The position numbers and the translations under genes were made by a program. The notes below the pieces were generated by a model that saw nothing but the letters and a program-made list of their open reading frames with translations, searched no databases and was not told where the DNA came from. This document shows positions 17,304 to 25,711 of a stretch of 64,000 bases of DNA, one piece after another; the first letter of the stretch is position 1, and each line of letters starts with the position of its first letter. The stretch comes from CALLVY01 sp937899855 (GTDB lineage Bacteria > Bacteroidota > Bacteroidia > Chitinophagales > Saprospiraceae), in contig JBCBQC010000014.1 of the NCBI GenBank assembly GCA_039820405.1, forward strand, positions 1-64,000, given 5' to 3'.

Positions 17304-18287
17304 CTAACGTGGAACGGCCCCCAGTTGCTGCGCCGCTTGGGCGATGCGTTTGCGTTTGAACTCGGTGGGCTTTTCGCGTTCGATCTTTTTGAAACAGCTA
17401 CAAAAATACTCGTAAGAATTGAAACCACAACGGTAGGCGACCTCTTTTAGGTTGATTTGATTTTTGAGGATGAGGATTTTTGATTGTTTGATGCGCTCGC
17501 GGAGCAGATAGTCGACGGGCGAGAGTCCGGTGGCGCGTTTGAAGCGCTTGAAAAACGTGGTCAGCCCCACCCCGGATACCTGCGCCAGTTGTTCGACCGT
17601 AATTTTCTGCCCCAAGTGGCTCCGAATGTAGGCAATGCTGCGTTGGATGCTGCGATCCGCCACCTGTTGCTCAAAGTTGTGCTTGAGCAGGTACAGCCCG
17701 TCCGTTTGAAAAACGCGCAGCAACACTTCTTTGAGCAGCAGGGTGCCAATCAGTGCGTTGCCCCGGGTGTGGTCCAGCAAGCGGTGCTCGTACAGCCGAA
17801 TAAAGGCCTCGATCAGACGGCGGTCGTTGGAAAAGAAGTACCGCAAATCCTTGGGCGACGCCTCCTGGCGAAACAAAGCCGCATTTTCGGTTTGGTAAAA
17901 GACCTCTTCGTAATAACTGTTCAAAAAGTCGGGATCCAATTCCAGGACCAGGCACTTGGTCGGATTGTCGAGGCTGGCGTTGGGAATGTGAACGGTATGG
18001 ACCGTCCGGCTCTCGGGGATAAAGAAGGTGCCGGGGAAAAACTCAAAGCGCAAATTGTCGGTGATGATGGTCTTGTGCCCCGAAAACATCAGGGTGAGGA
18101 CGTGCTGCTCAAAGTAAAACTTGATGTCCCGACAGCTACAGTTGGTCTCGTACACCGATAATTTGCCGTATTCCAAGCTGTAGTCGGTACCCCGTTCGAT
18201 AAACTTTTCCGTCATGGTATTGCTAGTAATTACAGTATTCTTTAGCTCGCTTGAACTATCCTTCAATATCGGGAAATTAAATGCCAT
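17304..18287 (-). CDS. AraC-family transcriptional regulator
   Basis: A 327-residue regulator with an N-terminal cupin-like ligand domain (about residues 30-180) and a C-terminal AraC/XylS DNA-binding domain. The latter shows two helix-turn-helix motifs: VEQLAQVSGVGLTTFFKRFK with the following RATGLSPVDYLL, and LKEVAYRCGFNSYEYFCSCF. It is divergent from the aldehyde dehydrogenase and GMC oxidoreductase genes with 111 bases between start codons, so it most likely controls that pair. The inducer may be their alcohol or aldehyde substrate, but nothing in the sequence shows which. An internal ATG 24 codons downstream (TEKFIERG) is a possible alternative start. Confidence 0.85.
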   Translation of the reverse strand: MAFNFPILKDSSSELKNTVITSNTMTEKFIERGTDYSLEYGKLSVYETNCSCRDIKFYFEQHVLTLMFSGHKTIITDNLRFEFFPGTFFIPESRTVHTVHIPNASLDNPTKCLVLELDPDFLNSYYEEVFYQTENAALFRQEASPKDLRYFFSNDRRLIEAFIRLYEHRLLDHTRGNALIGTLLLKEVLLRVFQTDGLYLLKHNFEQQVADRSIQRSIAYIRSHLGQKITVEQLAQVSGVGLTTFFKRFKRATGLSPVDYLLRERIKQSKILILKNQINLKEVAYRCGFNSYEYFCSCFKKIEREKPTEFKRKRIAQAAQQLGAVPR

Positions 18288-18398
18288 TTTGGCGAATGAT
18301 GTTTAATTTTTTAGTAGAAATGAAGAATAATATATTTTAGGAAGCAGATACTACAATATATTTCGAAAGTTTTGAAAATATTCGCAAACCCCTGTAGC
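18288..18398. promoter_or_regulatory. Divergent promoter region between AraC and ALDH genes
   Basis: A strongly AT-rich 111-base gap between divergent start codons in a GC-rich neighbourhood. Near-direct repeats AATATATTTT and AATATATTTC lie 22 bases apart, and TATATTTC is one base off the -7 consensus TAnnTTTG. These are likely promoter and AraC-site material, but no site can be assigned with certainty. Confidence 0.45.
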
Positions 18399-19829
18399 AT
18401 GAATACCTATTCCTTTATCATCAACGGCGAAGCCGTTACTGCCGACCAAAGTTTTGAAGTTAAAAATCCCGCAACGGGCGCTTCGCTTGGTCACGCCCCC
18501 ATCGCCAGCCCCACCCAAGTGGATCGCGCCGTGGCCAGTGCCCGCGCCGCCCAAGCCGCCTGGGCCGCCCGCCCGGACGCCGAACGCAAGGCCATCCTCC
18601 TCCAAGTAGCCGACGTGCTCACCGAAAACAGCGCCTACCTCGCCGAGTGGATCACCAAAGAACAAGGCAAACCCCTCGCCGGCCCCGGCTCCCACTTCGA
18701 GATGCAAGCCTGCGTGGGCTGGACCCAAGTCCCCGCCTCGCTCGACCTGCCCGTCGAAGTCGTTTTCGAAGACGATACCCGCCGCGATGAATTGCACCGC
18801 AAACCCATCGGCGTCGTCGCTGCCATCGCCCCCTGGAACTGGCCGCTAATGATCGCCATCTGGCAAATCATTCCCTCCCTCCGCGCCGGGAATACCGTCG
18901 TCGTCAAACCCTCCGAATACACCACCATCGGGACCCTCGAAATGGTGCGTCTTATGAATACCGTCCTGCCCCCCGGTGTCCTCAATTCCGTATCCGGTGC
19001 CGGGGAAGTCGGCGCCCACCTCGTCCAACACCCCGAGGTCGATAAGATCATGTTTACCGGGAGCAGCCGCACCGCTCGCAAAATTGTGGAAGCTTCGGGG
19101 GGCAACCTCACCCGACTGACCCTCGAATGCGGTGGCAACGATCCCGCCATCGTTCTCCCCGGTACCGATATGTCCGCCCGCGCGGGCGACCTCTTCTGGG
19201 GGGCCTTCATCAACATGGGCCAAACCTGCGCCTGCGCCAAACGCCTTTACGTCCACGAGGACGATTACGACGCGGTGGTCCGGGCCCTCGATGCCGTTGC
19301 CGCTCAGATGCCGATGGGCAATGGGATGGAGGAAGGCATTCTTCTCGGCCCCATCCAAAACCAGATGCAATTTGACAAAGTTGTCGAACTGGTGGAAGAC
19401 GCCAAGGCCAACGGGGCCGACGTCATCCGTGGTGGTGCCCCCCTGGAGGGGGCGGGCTATTTTTACCCCATCACCCTGGTGGGCAACATCGATAATGGCA
19501 GCCGCCTGGTGGACGAAGAGCAATTTGGCCCGGTACTCCCCATCGTCAAATACCGCGAGCTGGACGAGGCCATCCGCAAGGCCAACGATACCCGCACCGG
19601 ACTGGGCGCCTCCGTCTGGGGCGACGACCTCGACGAAGCGGCGCGGGTCGCCACCCGGATCGAAGCCGGTACCGTTTGGGTCAACCAGCACGGCGCCATC
19701 CATCCCATGGTGCCCTTCGGGGGCGTCAAGGAATCGGGCTACGGTGTTGAATTTGGCGTGGAAGGCCTCAAATCCGTCACCCAACCCCAAATCATCAGCA
19801 TCAAAAAAGCCGTCCCTGCGGAAGCCTGA
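18399..19829 (+). CDS. NAD(P)-dependent aldehyde dehydrogenase
   Basis: A 476-residue protein from the start MNTYSFIINGE; an ATG nine codons upstream lies in the AT-rich leader and is less likely. It oxidises an aldehyde to the acid with NAD(P)+. The Rossmann motif, the general base Glu243 (LTLECGGND) and the nucleophile Cys277 (GQTCACAKR) are spaced 34 residues apart, as in active enzymes. The oxyanion region APWNWP is also present. The gene is followed after 49 bases by a GMC oxidoreductase. A GMC/ALDH pair resembles choline-to-betaine or other alcohol-to-acid routes, but the substrate is not shown. Confidence 0.9.
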   Translation: MNTYSFIINGEAVTADQSFEVKNPATGASLGHAPIASPTQVDRAVASARAAQAAWAARPDAERKAILLQVADVLTENSAYLAEWITKEQGKPLAGPGSHFEMQACVGWTQVPASLDLPVEVVFEDDTRRDELHRKPIGVVAAIAPWNWPLMIAIWQIIPSLRAGNTVVVKPSEYTTIGTLEMVRLMNTVLPPGVLNSVSGAGEVGAHLVQHPEVDKIMFTGSSRTARKIVEASGGNLTRLTLECGGNDPAIVLPGTDMSARAGDLFWGAFINMGQTCACAKRLYVHEDDYDAVVRALDAVAAQMPMGNGMEEGILLGPIQNQMQFDKVVELVEDAKANGADVIRGGAPLEGAGYFYPITLVGNIDNGSRLVDEEQFGPVLPIVKYRELDEAIRKANDTRTGLGASVWGDDLDEAARVATRIEAGTVWVNQHGAIHPMVPFGGVKESGYGVEFGVEGLKSVTQPQIISIKKAVPAEA

Positions 19830-19878
19830 TCTTATTGTTGACCTAAAAAAGAGCATTCACCCCTAAAATTCACGACTC

Positions 19879-21384
19879 ATGACCTTCGATTATATCATCA
19901 TCGGAGCCGGTTCGGCCGGCTGCGTGCTAGCCAACCGTTTGTCCGCAAATCCCAACACCAAGGTACTCCTGCTCGAAGCAGGACGTCCCGATGACGACCC
20001 CAATATCCACGCCCCGGCGGGCTGGCCCGCTACCTGGCAAACCGATCGCGATTGGGCCTATATGACCGTTCCCCAAAAACACGCGGGCAACACCCCGCGC
20101 TACTGGCCCCGTGGCAAAACCCTCGGTGGCAGCAGCAGCATCAACGGAATGATTTACATCCGTGGCCACCGTAGCGATTACGACAACTGGGCCTACCAAG
20201 GCTGCCAAGGTTGGGACTACCAAAGCGTCCTGCCTTATTTCAAAAAATCGGAAAACTACGAGAAGGGCAGCAGCGCGGAGCACGGCGTCGGAGGGCCCCT
20301 CCACGTGACGACCATCAAGCATCCCAATCCGATCTCTACCGTGGCCATCGAGGCTTGTGTAGAGTTGGGCTTGCCCACCACCGACGATTTCAATACCAAC
20401 ATCTGGGGCGCGGGCATGAACGAACTGACCGTCACCCCGGAGGGCGAACGCTGCTCGACGGCCAAGGCCTTCCTGGTGCCCGTACTGGATCGCGACAACC
20501 TGACCGTGCTGACCGGAGCCCCGGCCCGGCAACTGACCTTCGATGGCAAACGCTGTACGGGCGTCCGTTTCGAACACGAAGGCAGCCAGCAGACGGCGGA
20601 GGCGACCAGCGAAGTCATTCTCGCGGCCGGGGCGATTGGTTCTCCCCAACTGCTCCTGCTCTCCGGAGTTGGCAATGCTCAGGACCTGAGCGCGCACGGC
20701 ATCGAATCCGTGGCGGACCTTCCCGGGGTCGGAAAAAACCTACACGATCACCTGTTGGTCAGCGTCATCTTTGAAGCCAAGCAGGCCATTCCCGCGCCCC
20801 AGGCCAACCTCTTGGAGGCCCAGTTGTTTTGGCGGAGCCGCCCCGATATGCTTGGTCCCGATCTCCAACCCCTCTTTATGGGCTTGCCCTATTACAGCCC
20901 GGGTTTTGAGGGGCCCGAAAATGCCTTTACCCTCTGCGCGGGGCTGATTCGTCCGCAGAGTCGGGGAGAGCTCAAGCTCCAGTCTGCCGATCCCAATGCA
21001 GCCCCCTATCTCGATCCCAATTACCTCGGCGAACGGGCCGATTACGAAGCCCTCCGCGAAGCGGTGCTCCTGTGTCAGCGCCTGGGCTACACCAAGGCGA
21101 TGCAGGATTGGATGAAGGTGGAAGTACTGCCCGGTAAAGACTGCTCTGAGGCGGAATTGGAGGATTACATCCGGCGTTCCTGCGGCACCTACCACCATAT
21201 GGTAGGTACCTGCAAAATGGGCATCGACAGCATGGCGGTCGTCGACCCCGAGCTGAGGGTCCACGGAATGGAGGGACTGCGCGTTGCGGATGCTTCGATC
21301 ATGCCCGCGATTACCTCTGGCAATACCAATGCGCCTTCGATTATGATCGGGGAGAAAGCTGCCGACTTGATTTTAAATGCTTAA
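19879..21384 (+). CDS. GMC-family FAD-dependent alcohol oxidoreductase
   Basis: A 501-residue choline-dehydrogenase-like enzyme. The FAD-binding IIIGAGSAGCVLANRL starts at residue 6, with LLLEAGR at the end of the second strand. The GMC signature GKTLGGSSSINGMIYIRG is near residue 85. The C-terminal active-site block contains YHHMVGTCKMG and later ASIMPAITSGNTNAP. It should oxidise a primary alcohol to an aldehyde, which the upstream aldehyde dehydrogenase can take to the acid. A strong terminator follows. The divergent AraC gene is the likely regulator. Confidence 0.9.
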   Translation: MTFDYIIIGAGSAGCVLANRLSANPNTKVLLLEAGRPDDDPNIHAPAGWPATWQTDRDWAYMTVPQKHAGNTPRYWPRGKTLGGSSSINGMIYIRGHRSDYDNWAYQGCQGWDYQSVLPYFKKSENYEKGSSAEHGVGGPLHVTTIKHPNPISTVAIEACVELGLPTTDDFNTNIWGAGMNELTVTPEGERCSTAKAFLVPVLDRDNLTVLTGAPARQLTFDGKRCTGVRFEHEGSQQTAEATSEVILAAGAIGSPQLLLLSGVGNAQDLSAHGIESVADLPGVGKNLHDHLLVSVIFEAKQAIPAPQANLLEAQLFWRSRPDMLGPDLQPLFMGLPYYSPGFEGPENAFTLCAGLIRPQSRGELKLQSADPNAAPYLDPNYLGERADYEALREAVLLCQRLGYTKAMQDWMKVEVLPGKDCSEAELEDYIRRSCGTYHHMVGTCKMGIDSMAVVDPELRVHGMEGLRVADASIMPAITSGNTNAPSIMIGEKAADLILNA

Positions 21385-21407
21385 ATTTATTGCTAGCTCA
21401 CTCGAAG

Positions 21408-21433
21408 GTGTGGATCAAGTGATCCACACTTTT
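21408..21433 (+). terminator. Rho-independent terminator after the GMC gene
   Basis: A perfect 10-bp stem (GTGTGGATCA at 21408-21417 with its complement at 21420-21429) is followed directly by TTTT, 24 bases after the stop codon. It closes the ALDH/GMC operon. The drawn loop of two bases would open by one or two pairs in RNA. Confidence 0.8.
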
Positions 21434-21970
21434 GGATTGGGCTAAAAGTATCCGTAAAAGCTATCGGGGCTGGCAGAGGGATATGAATGGGGTGAATGGG
21501 TAGCCTTGGAGAAAGGCAAAGAGGAATGGCCGGAATCAGCGAAAATTTGGGGCTCAGCGTGGGCGTGGAAGAAGAATTTGGGGACTGGGTAGAATTTCGC
21601 CCAGTGGGTGGGTCCCACCCTCAAGGTGCCGACAAAACGGCCCCCCTTCGCGCAAATTGTGCCCAAGCACAAGTCCGCTACCCAAACCCGGAATTTCTCA
21701 CTCCGGTCGGTTTGCATACCAAAGGAATTTCCTCCGTCTAGAATGAGAAAATCCAGTACATAGACGCTTTGGGTGCCTAAATTCCATAAAAACAATTGGT
21801 GTAAATTAATATGCGTAGCCTGTGAGCCCCGAAAAATAAGGGGAAATTTTTTTCAAAAAAATGTGCCCTCGTTTAAAAAATTCTACCGCCACGGACCGCT
21901 TTAGGTCCCGAACCCAGCACCATCCACCGAGCCATCACCGGCCAATTTGATCCAATAATAAAGCAATACC
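21434..21970. other. Long intergenic region before the PaaK-like gene
   Basis: About 540 bases with no supportable gene. Open frames of 81 codons (plus) and 117 codons (minus) overlap each other and show no domain, so they are not called. There is a GGGTGGG-T-CCCACCC dyad near 21608-21622 with no T tract. The segment from about 21780 to 21880 is AT-rich, with A and T runs, and may hold the promoter of the following gene. Confidence 0.5.
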
Positions 21971-23266
21971 ATGTTGATGTACAACGAAAAAATCGAGACC
22001 CTACCCCGGGAAGCCCTGCGGGCCCTACAGAACGAACGTCTGGTAACCCTGGTCCAGCGCCTCTACCGCGACGTGGCCTTTTACCGGCAGCAGTTTGATC
22101 GGGCGGGGCTCCGACCGGAGGACATTCGCGGCCTCGATGACCTCCACCGGCTGCCCTTCACCCGCAAGAGCGACCTGCGCGATCACTATCCCTACGGCCT
22201 CTTCGCCAAAGCCCCCACGGAGCTCCGCCGCATCCACGCTTCGAGCGGAACCACCGGCAAACCCACCGTGGTGGGCTACACCCAAAACGACCTCGACCTC
22301 TTCGATGAGGTGGTGGCCCGCTCCTTGGTTTGCGCGGGGGCGCAACCCGGTATGAAGCTGCACAACGCCTACGGCTACGGCCTCTTTACCGGGGGCCTGG
22401 GCATGCACGGTGGCGCTACCAAACTCGGCATGGCGGTGATTCCCGTTTCGGGGGGAATGACCGAACGGCAGCTGACCATCCTCCAGGACTTTGCGCCCGA
22501 GGTGATGTGTTGTACGCCATCCTACGCCCAAACCCTGGCCGAGGAATTTGCCCGCCGCGGCATCGATACCCGGGAGCTGGCGGTGCGCTACGCCATCCTG
22601 GGGGCCGAACCCTGGACGGAGGCGATCCGGGAGCAAGTGGAGGCCGGCTTGTCGGTAACGGCTACCAACATCTACGGCCTGAGTGAGATCATCGGACCGG
22701 GGGTTTCGCAGGAGGATTACGAGGAAAAGGGGACGGGCAGCTACATCTGGGAAGACCACTTTTATCCCGAGGTGGTGGATCGCGATACGGGGCAGGTCCT
22801 GCCCTATGGCCAAGAGGGGGTCTTGGCGTTTACCACCCTCACCAAGGAAGCTTTTCCCCTGCTGCGCTACTGGACCAACGACATCTGCTCGATCGACTAC
22901 GACCCCAATGGCAAGCGGACCCACATCAAGATGTCTCCCATCATGGGGCGGGCGGATGATATGCTGATCATTCGCGGCGTCAACCTCTTTCACACCCAGG
23001 TCGAGGAAGTCATTCACCAGTTCGACCAACTCAGTCCCAATTATCGCTTGATCGTGGAGCGGGAGGGGACGATGGACCAATTGACGGTAGAGGTGGAGGT
23101 GGCCCCGGGGGGCAATGCCGGCAGTGAGGATTGGGCGCAAAGCCTCCGGGCCCGGATCAAGGACACGATTGGGTTGTCGGCGACGGTGGCGCTAAAAAAT
23201 CCGAACAGCATACCACGGAGTCAGGGGGGGAAATTGAGTCGGGTACTGGATCGGCGGAAGCTTTGA
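21971..23266 (+). CDS. paaK: Phenylacetate-CoA ligase family protein
   Basis: A 431-residue AMP-forming acyl-CoA ligase of the PaaK type, which activates phenylacetate or another aryl acid to its CoA thioester. The phosphate-binding loop HASSGTTGKPTVVGYT is near residue 94, the YGYGLFTGGLGMHGG block follows, and NIYGLSEIIGPGVSQE and the C-terminal GRADDMLIIRGVNLFHTQVEE are typical. The length matches the family. An ATG two codons downstream is an equally possible start. No other paa genes are nearby, so the physiological acid is uncertain. Confidence 0.9.
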   Translation: MLMYNEKIETLPREALRALQNERLVTLVQRLYRDVAFYRQQFDRAGLRPEDIRGLDDLHRLPFTRKSDLRDHYPYGLFAKAPTELRRIHASSGTTGKPTVVGYTQNDLDLFDEVVARSLVCAGAQPGMKLHNAYGYGLFTGGLGMHGGATKLGMAVIPVSGGMTERQLTILQDFAPEVMCCTPSYAQTLAEEFARRGIDTRELAVRYAILGAEPWTEAIREQVEAGLSVTATNIYGLSEIIGPGVSQEDYEEKGTGSYIWEDHFYPEVVDRDTGQVLPYGQEGVLAFTTLTKEAFPLLRYWTNDICSIDYDPNGKRTHIKMSPIMGRADDMLIIRGVNLFHTQVEEVIHQFDQLSPNYRLIVEREGTMDQLTVEVEVAPGGNAGSEDWAQSLRARIKDTIGLSATVALKNPNSIPRSQGGKLSRVLDRRKL

Positions 23267-23320
23267 GGGGGCGGTGGAGAAAAATGAGGAAGCTGCGTAA
23301 CCTTTAGCGTGGGGAAATCG

Positions 23321-23339
23321 TCATTGGGGAAACCAATGA
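23321..23339. other. Short perfect hairpin between two genes
   Basis: TCATTGG and CCAATGA form a 7-bp perfect stem around GGAAA, 21 bases before the TTG start of the next gene. There is no T tract. It may lie in that gene's leader or be chance. Confidence 0.3.
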
Positions 23340-23360
23340 TCACTTCCAAAATCTAATCAC

Positions 23361-24221
23361 TTGCAGCATTTACCCTACCTATTCCTGGCTTGGTGCCTGT
23401 CCCTGTTTTTGCTATCCTGTTCGGCCCCCAGCCCTTCGACACCTGCCGTCACCGCGCCGCCGCCCTTTCAATTGGTCGATACCCTCGTGGACCTCGACAC
23501 CCACCCCCTTCACTTTAGCCTGGTCCCCGGTCGGGGAATGCCCATCCTCTTCGAGTCTGGGGGTGGGAGCGACGCCAGCGTCTGGCGCGACTTGCTCGCC
23601 CCCCTGTACGATTCCCTCGCCGCCCCGCTGATTACCTACGACCGGGCGGGATTTGGACAAAGCGGCATCGATACCAACACCATCAGCATCGACCGCGAAA
23701 TCGAAGACCTCGATCGCGCGCTGCGCCGGCTGAGCTACGACGGTGCCCTCCTCGTAGTCAACCATTCCCTGGGGGGCGTCTACACCCACCTGCTGGCCGA
23801 CCGCCATCCCGAACGACTGGATGGTGCCGTTTTTATCGACGCCTCCATCCCCTGCTACGAAACGGAGGCCCGCACCCAACGGACGATCGACTACATGGCC
23901 TCCTTCGGCATTGAAAACATCAAAGCTCAGTCGCCCGGCTTCCTCTACATTTTCCAAAATTACCGCGATTTCAACCGCCAATTGCGCGCCGCAAATTATC
24001 CAAGCTACACCGCCACCACCGTCATCGGCGCCGATCGCCCACCGACTTCGACCGGGCCGGACAGCCTGGCTTGGAAAGCCTGTCAAATGGCTTTTGGGCA
24101 GCAGCCAGGGCACCGCTTTGTACTGGCGGAAAACAGTGGTCACCAGGTATTTCGGGAACAACCCCAGCTGGTGATCGATGAGATTGTACGCTTGTATCGC
24201 CAATTGGAAGCCCCCAAATAA
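23361..24221 (+). CDS. Alpha/beta-hydrolase lipoprotein
   Basis: A 286-residue hydrolase that begins with a TTG codon. The first 20 residues are a lipoprotein signal with lipobox LLSC (cysteine 20). The alpha/beta-hydrolase core has an oxyanion strand near ILFESGGGSDASVW, the nucleophile elbow VNHSLGGVY (Ser in N-H-S-L-G, a variant of GxSxG) and the catalytic His in NSGHQVF near the end. The nucleophile region and length fit small esterases. It is probably attached to the outer membrane or faces the periplasm. The substrate is unknown. Confidence 0.75.
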   Translation: MQHLPYLFLAWCLSLFLLSCSAPSPSTPAVTAPPPFQLVDTLVDLDTHPLHFSLVPGRGMPILFESGGGSDASVWRDLLAPLYDSLAAPLITYDRAGFGQSGIDTNTISIDREIEDLDRALRRLSYDGALLVVNHSLGGVYTHLLADRHPERLDGAVFIDASIPCYETEARTQRTIDYMASFGIENIKAQSPGFLYIFQNYRDFNRQLRAANYPSYTATTVIGADRPPTSTGPDSLAWKACQMAFGQQPGHRFVLAENSGHQVFREQPQLVIDEIVRLYRQLEAPK

Positions 24222-24343
24222 GTCGCGCCCAAGCCGAAACCTTTGCGCTTTTATCGCTACCTTGGCTCCACTTCCTGCCCGTACAAGCTGAGCAAGACTT
24301 GCTAATCGTACCATTCCCCAATGGTGCTCCAAACCCCGCTGCG

Positions 24344-25645
24344 ATGTTCGGAATGCGATTTGTACCCCTGGCGATTTTCCTGTTCTGCTGTGCGTTGGCG
24401 GCCCCCGCACAGGACGGCGTCCTGCGCGGCCGTATCCTATCCCTCAACGATGGACAAGGCGTGGGGAACGTCAATATCCAGGTGGCGGATCGCCGGGGGA
24501 CGGTCAGCGACTCGACGGGACGCTTTGCACTGCGCACCGACCGTTTTCCCGTGGTGCTGCGCCTCAGCCACATCGCTTACCGGGAGCGCGAATACCGACT
24601 CAATGGCCCCACCGATAGCCTCTTGCTGATTTTTATGGAGGCTATGGCTACGGACTTGGAAGAGGTGGTGGTAGCGGGCCGCCAAGCGCCACAACCCTTA
24701 TCGACCACGGAGGAGTGCTCGGTACTGGATTTTGCGGTGCTGGGGGAAACCCTACTCCGGCTGGAGTATCACGGCAGTTTTAAACCCTACCGCCTGGCCC
24801 TGATCGACGCGGACGGGACCCTACTCGGTGAGCTGTGGTTGCGCAAGATGCGGGCCGTCGAACGGCTGCACCGGGGCTGCAACAACGACTGGTACCTGGT
24901 AGCCAGCGCCTCGATTCACGCGCTGGACTTTAGCGAGGGGCAGCTGCGCCTTGGTCAGCGCCTGGCCTTCGATACCTTTGACCAACTCATCCAACCCTGC
25001 CGCCTCCACCACCAGCGGCAGCTTTACTACCTCTTTCCCCGGAGCAACGGACTGCAACAGGTGCTGCGAACTTACGATCTGGACAGTCAGCAGGTCCGTA
25101 CCCTCCGCATCGTCGGCGACAACGAACAGCTGGCCAATTACCGCGCCGACCAGGCCTACATCCGCCGCAGTGCCCGCATCAATTCCATGCGCACCAACGA
25201 CTATAATGTCAACCGCGCCCAGCGTCGCCTCCAGGCCGATTCGGAATTCCTGTCCCGCGTATTCTACCGCCCCGAGTTTCCCCTCACCCTCATGGCGCAG
25301 GGGGAGGACATCCTGCTTTTCAACCATCCCGAGCAGCAACTCGAATGCTACCGAGCTGGGGAGTGGCAACATTCCGTTCCGCTGGCTTATCCCGCCGAGG
25401 CTCGCTGGTCCAAACAGGTCGTCGTCGATTGGGTGGAGGAGGAGGCCTACGCCCTGTTTGAGGACGACGGGCGGGTGCTACTTCGTCGCGTGAATCCGCG
25501 GACGGGGAGTACCCTACTGACCGCTGATGTTCTGCTCGAAGGCCGCAAATTTGTCAAGCTGCGGGTGGTGGACGGGGTGCTCTATTACCTGCTGTTGGGT
25601 ACGGGTCCCAATGCGCGACAGGTGCTGTACCAGCAAAGGATGTAG
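24344..25645 (+). CDS. CarboxypepD_reg-like exported protein
   Basis: About 433 residues from MFGMRFVPLAIF (a start at 24353 is as good, and the longer frame from 24299 lacks a normal signal). The signal peptide ends near APAQ. Residues of roughly 22-105 form a carboxypeptidase regulatory-like beta sandwich (LRGRILSLNDGQGVGNVNIQVADRRG and the DSTGRFAL turn), which is typical of Bacteroidota surface and TonB-linked proteins. The rest, with regular LxxLxYxxG strands, may be a beta-propeller. There is no plug or barrel, so it is not itself a TonB receptor. Its function is unknown. Confidence 0.65.
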   Translation: MFGMRFVPLAIFLFCCALAAPAQDGVLRGRILSLNDGQGVGNVNIQVADRRGTVSDSTGRFALRTDRFPVVLRLSHIAYREREYRLNGPTDSLLLIFMEAMATDLEEVVVAGRQAPQPLSTTEECSVLDFAVLGETLLRLEYHGSFKPYRLALIDADGTLLGELWLRKMRAVERLHRGCNNDWYLVASASIHALDFSEGQLRLGQRLAFDTFDQLIQPCRLHHQRQLYYLFPRSNGLQQVLRTYDLDSQQVRTLRIVGDNEQLANYRADQAYIRRSARINSMRTNDYNVNRAQRRLQADSEFLSRVFYRPEFPLTLMAQGEDILLFNHPEQQLECYRAGEWQHSVPLAYPAEARWSKQVVVDWVEEEAYALFEDDGRVLLRRVNPRTGSTLLTADVLLEGRKFVKLRVVDGVLYYLLLGTGPNARQVLYQQRM

Positions 25646-25711
25646 CATTTTGCGCGCTGGGGTGGTACTGTTTGTGCATGGGGGCAGGCAACGTTAGGTG
25701 CTTCCGGGGCG

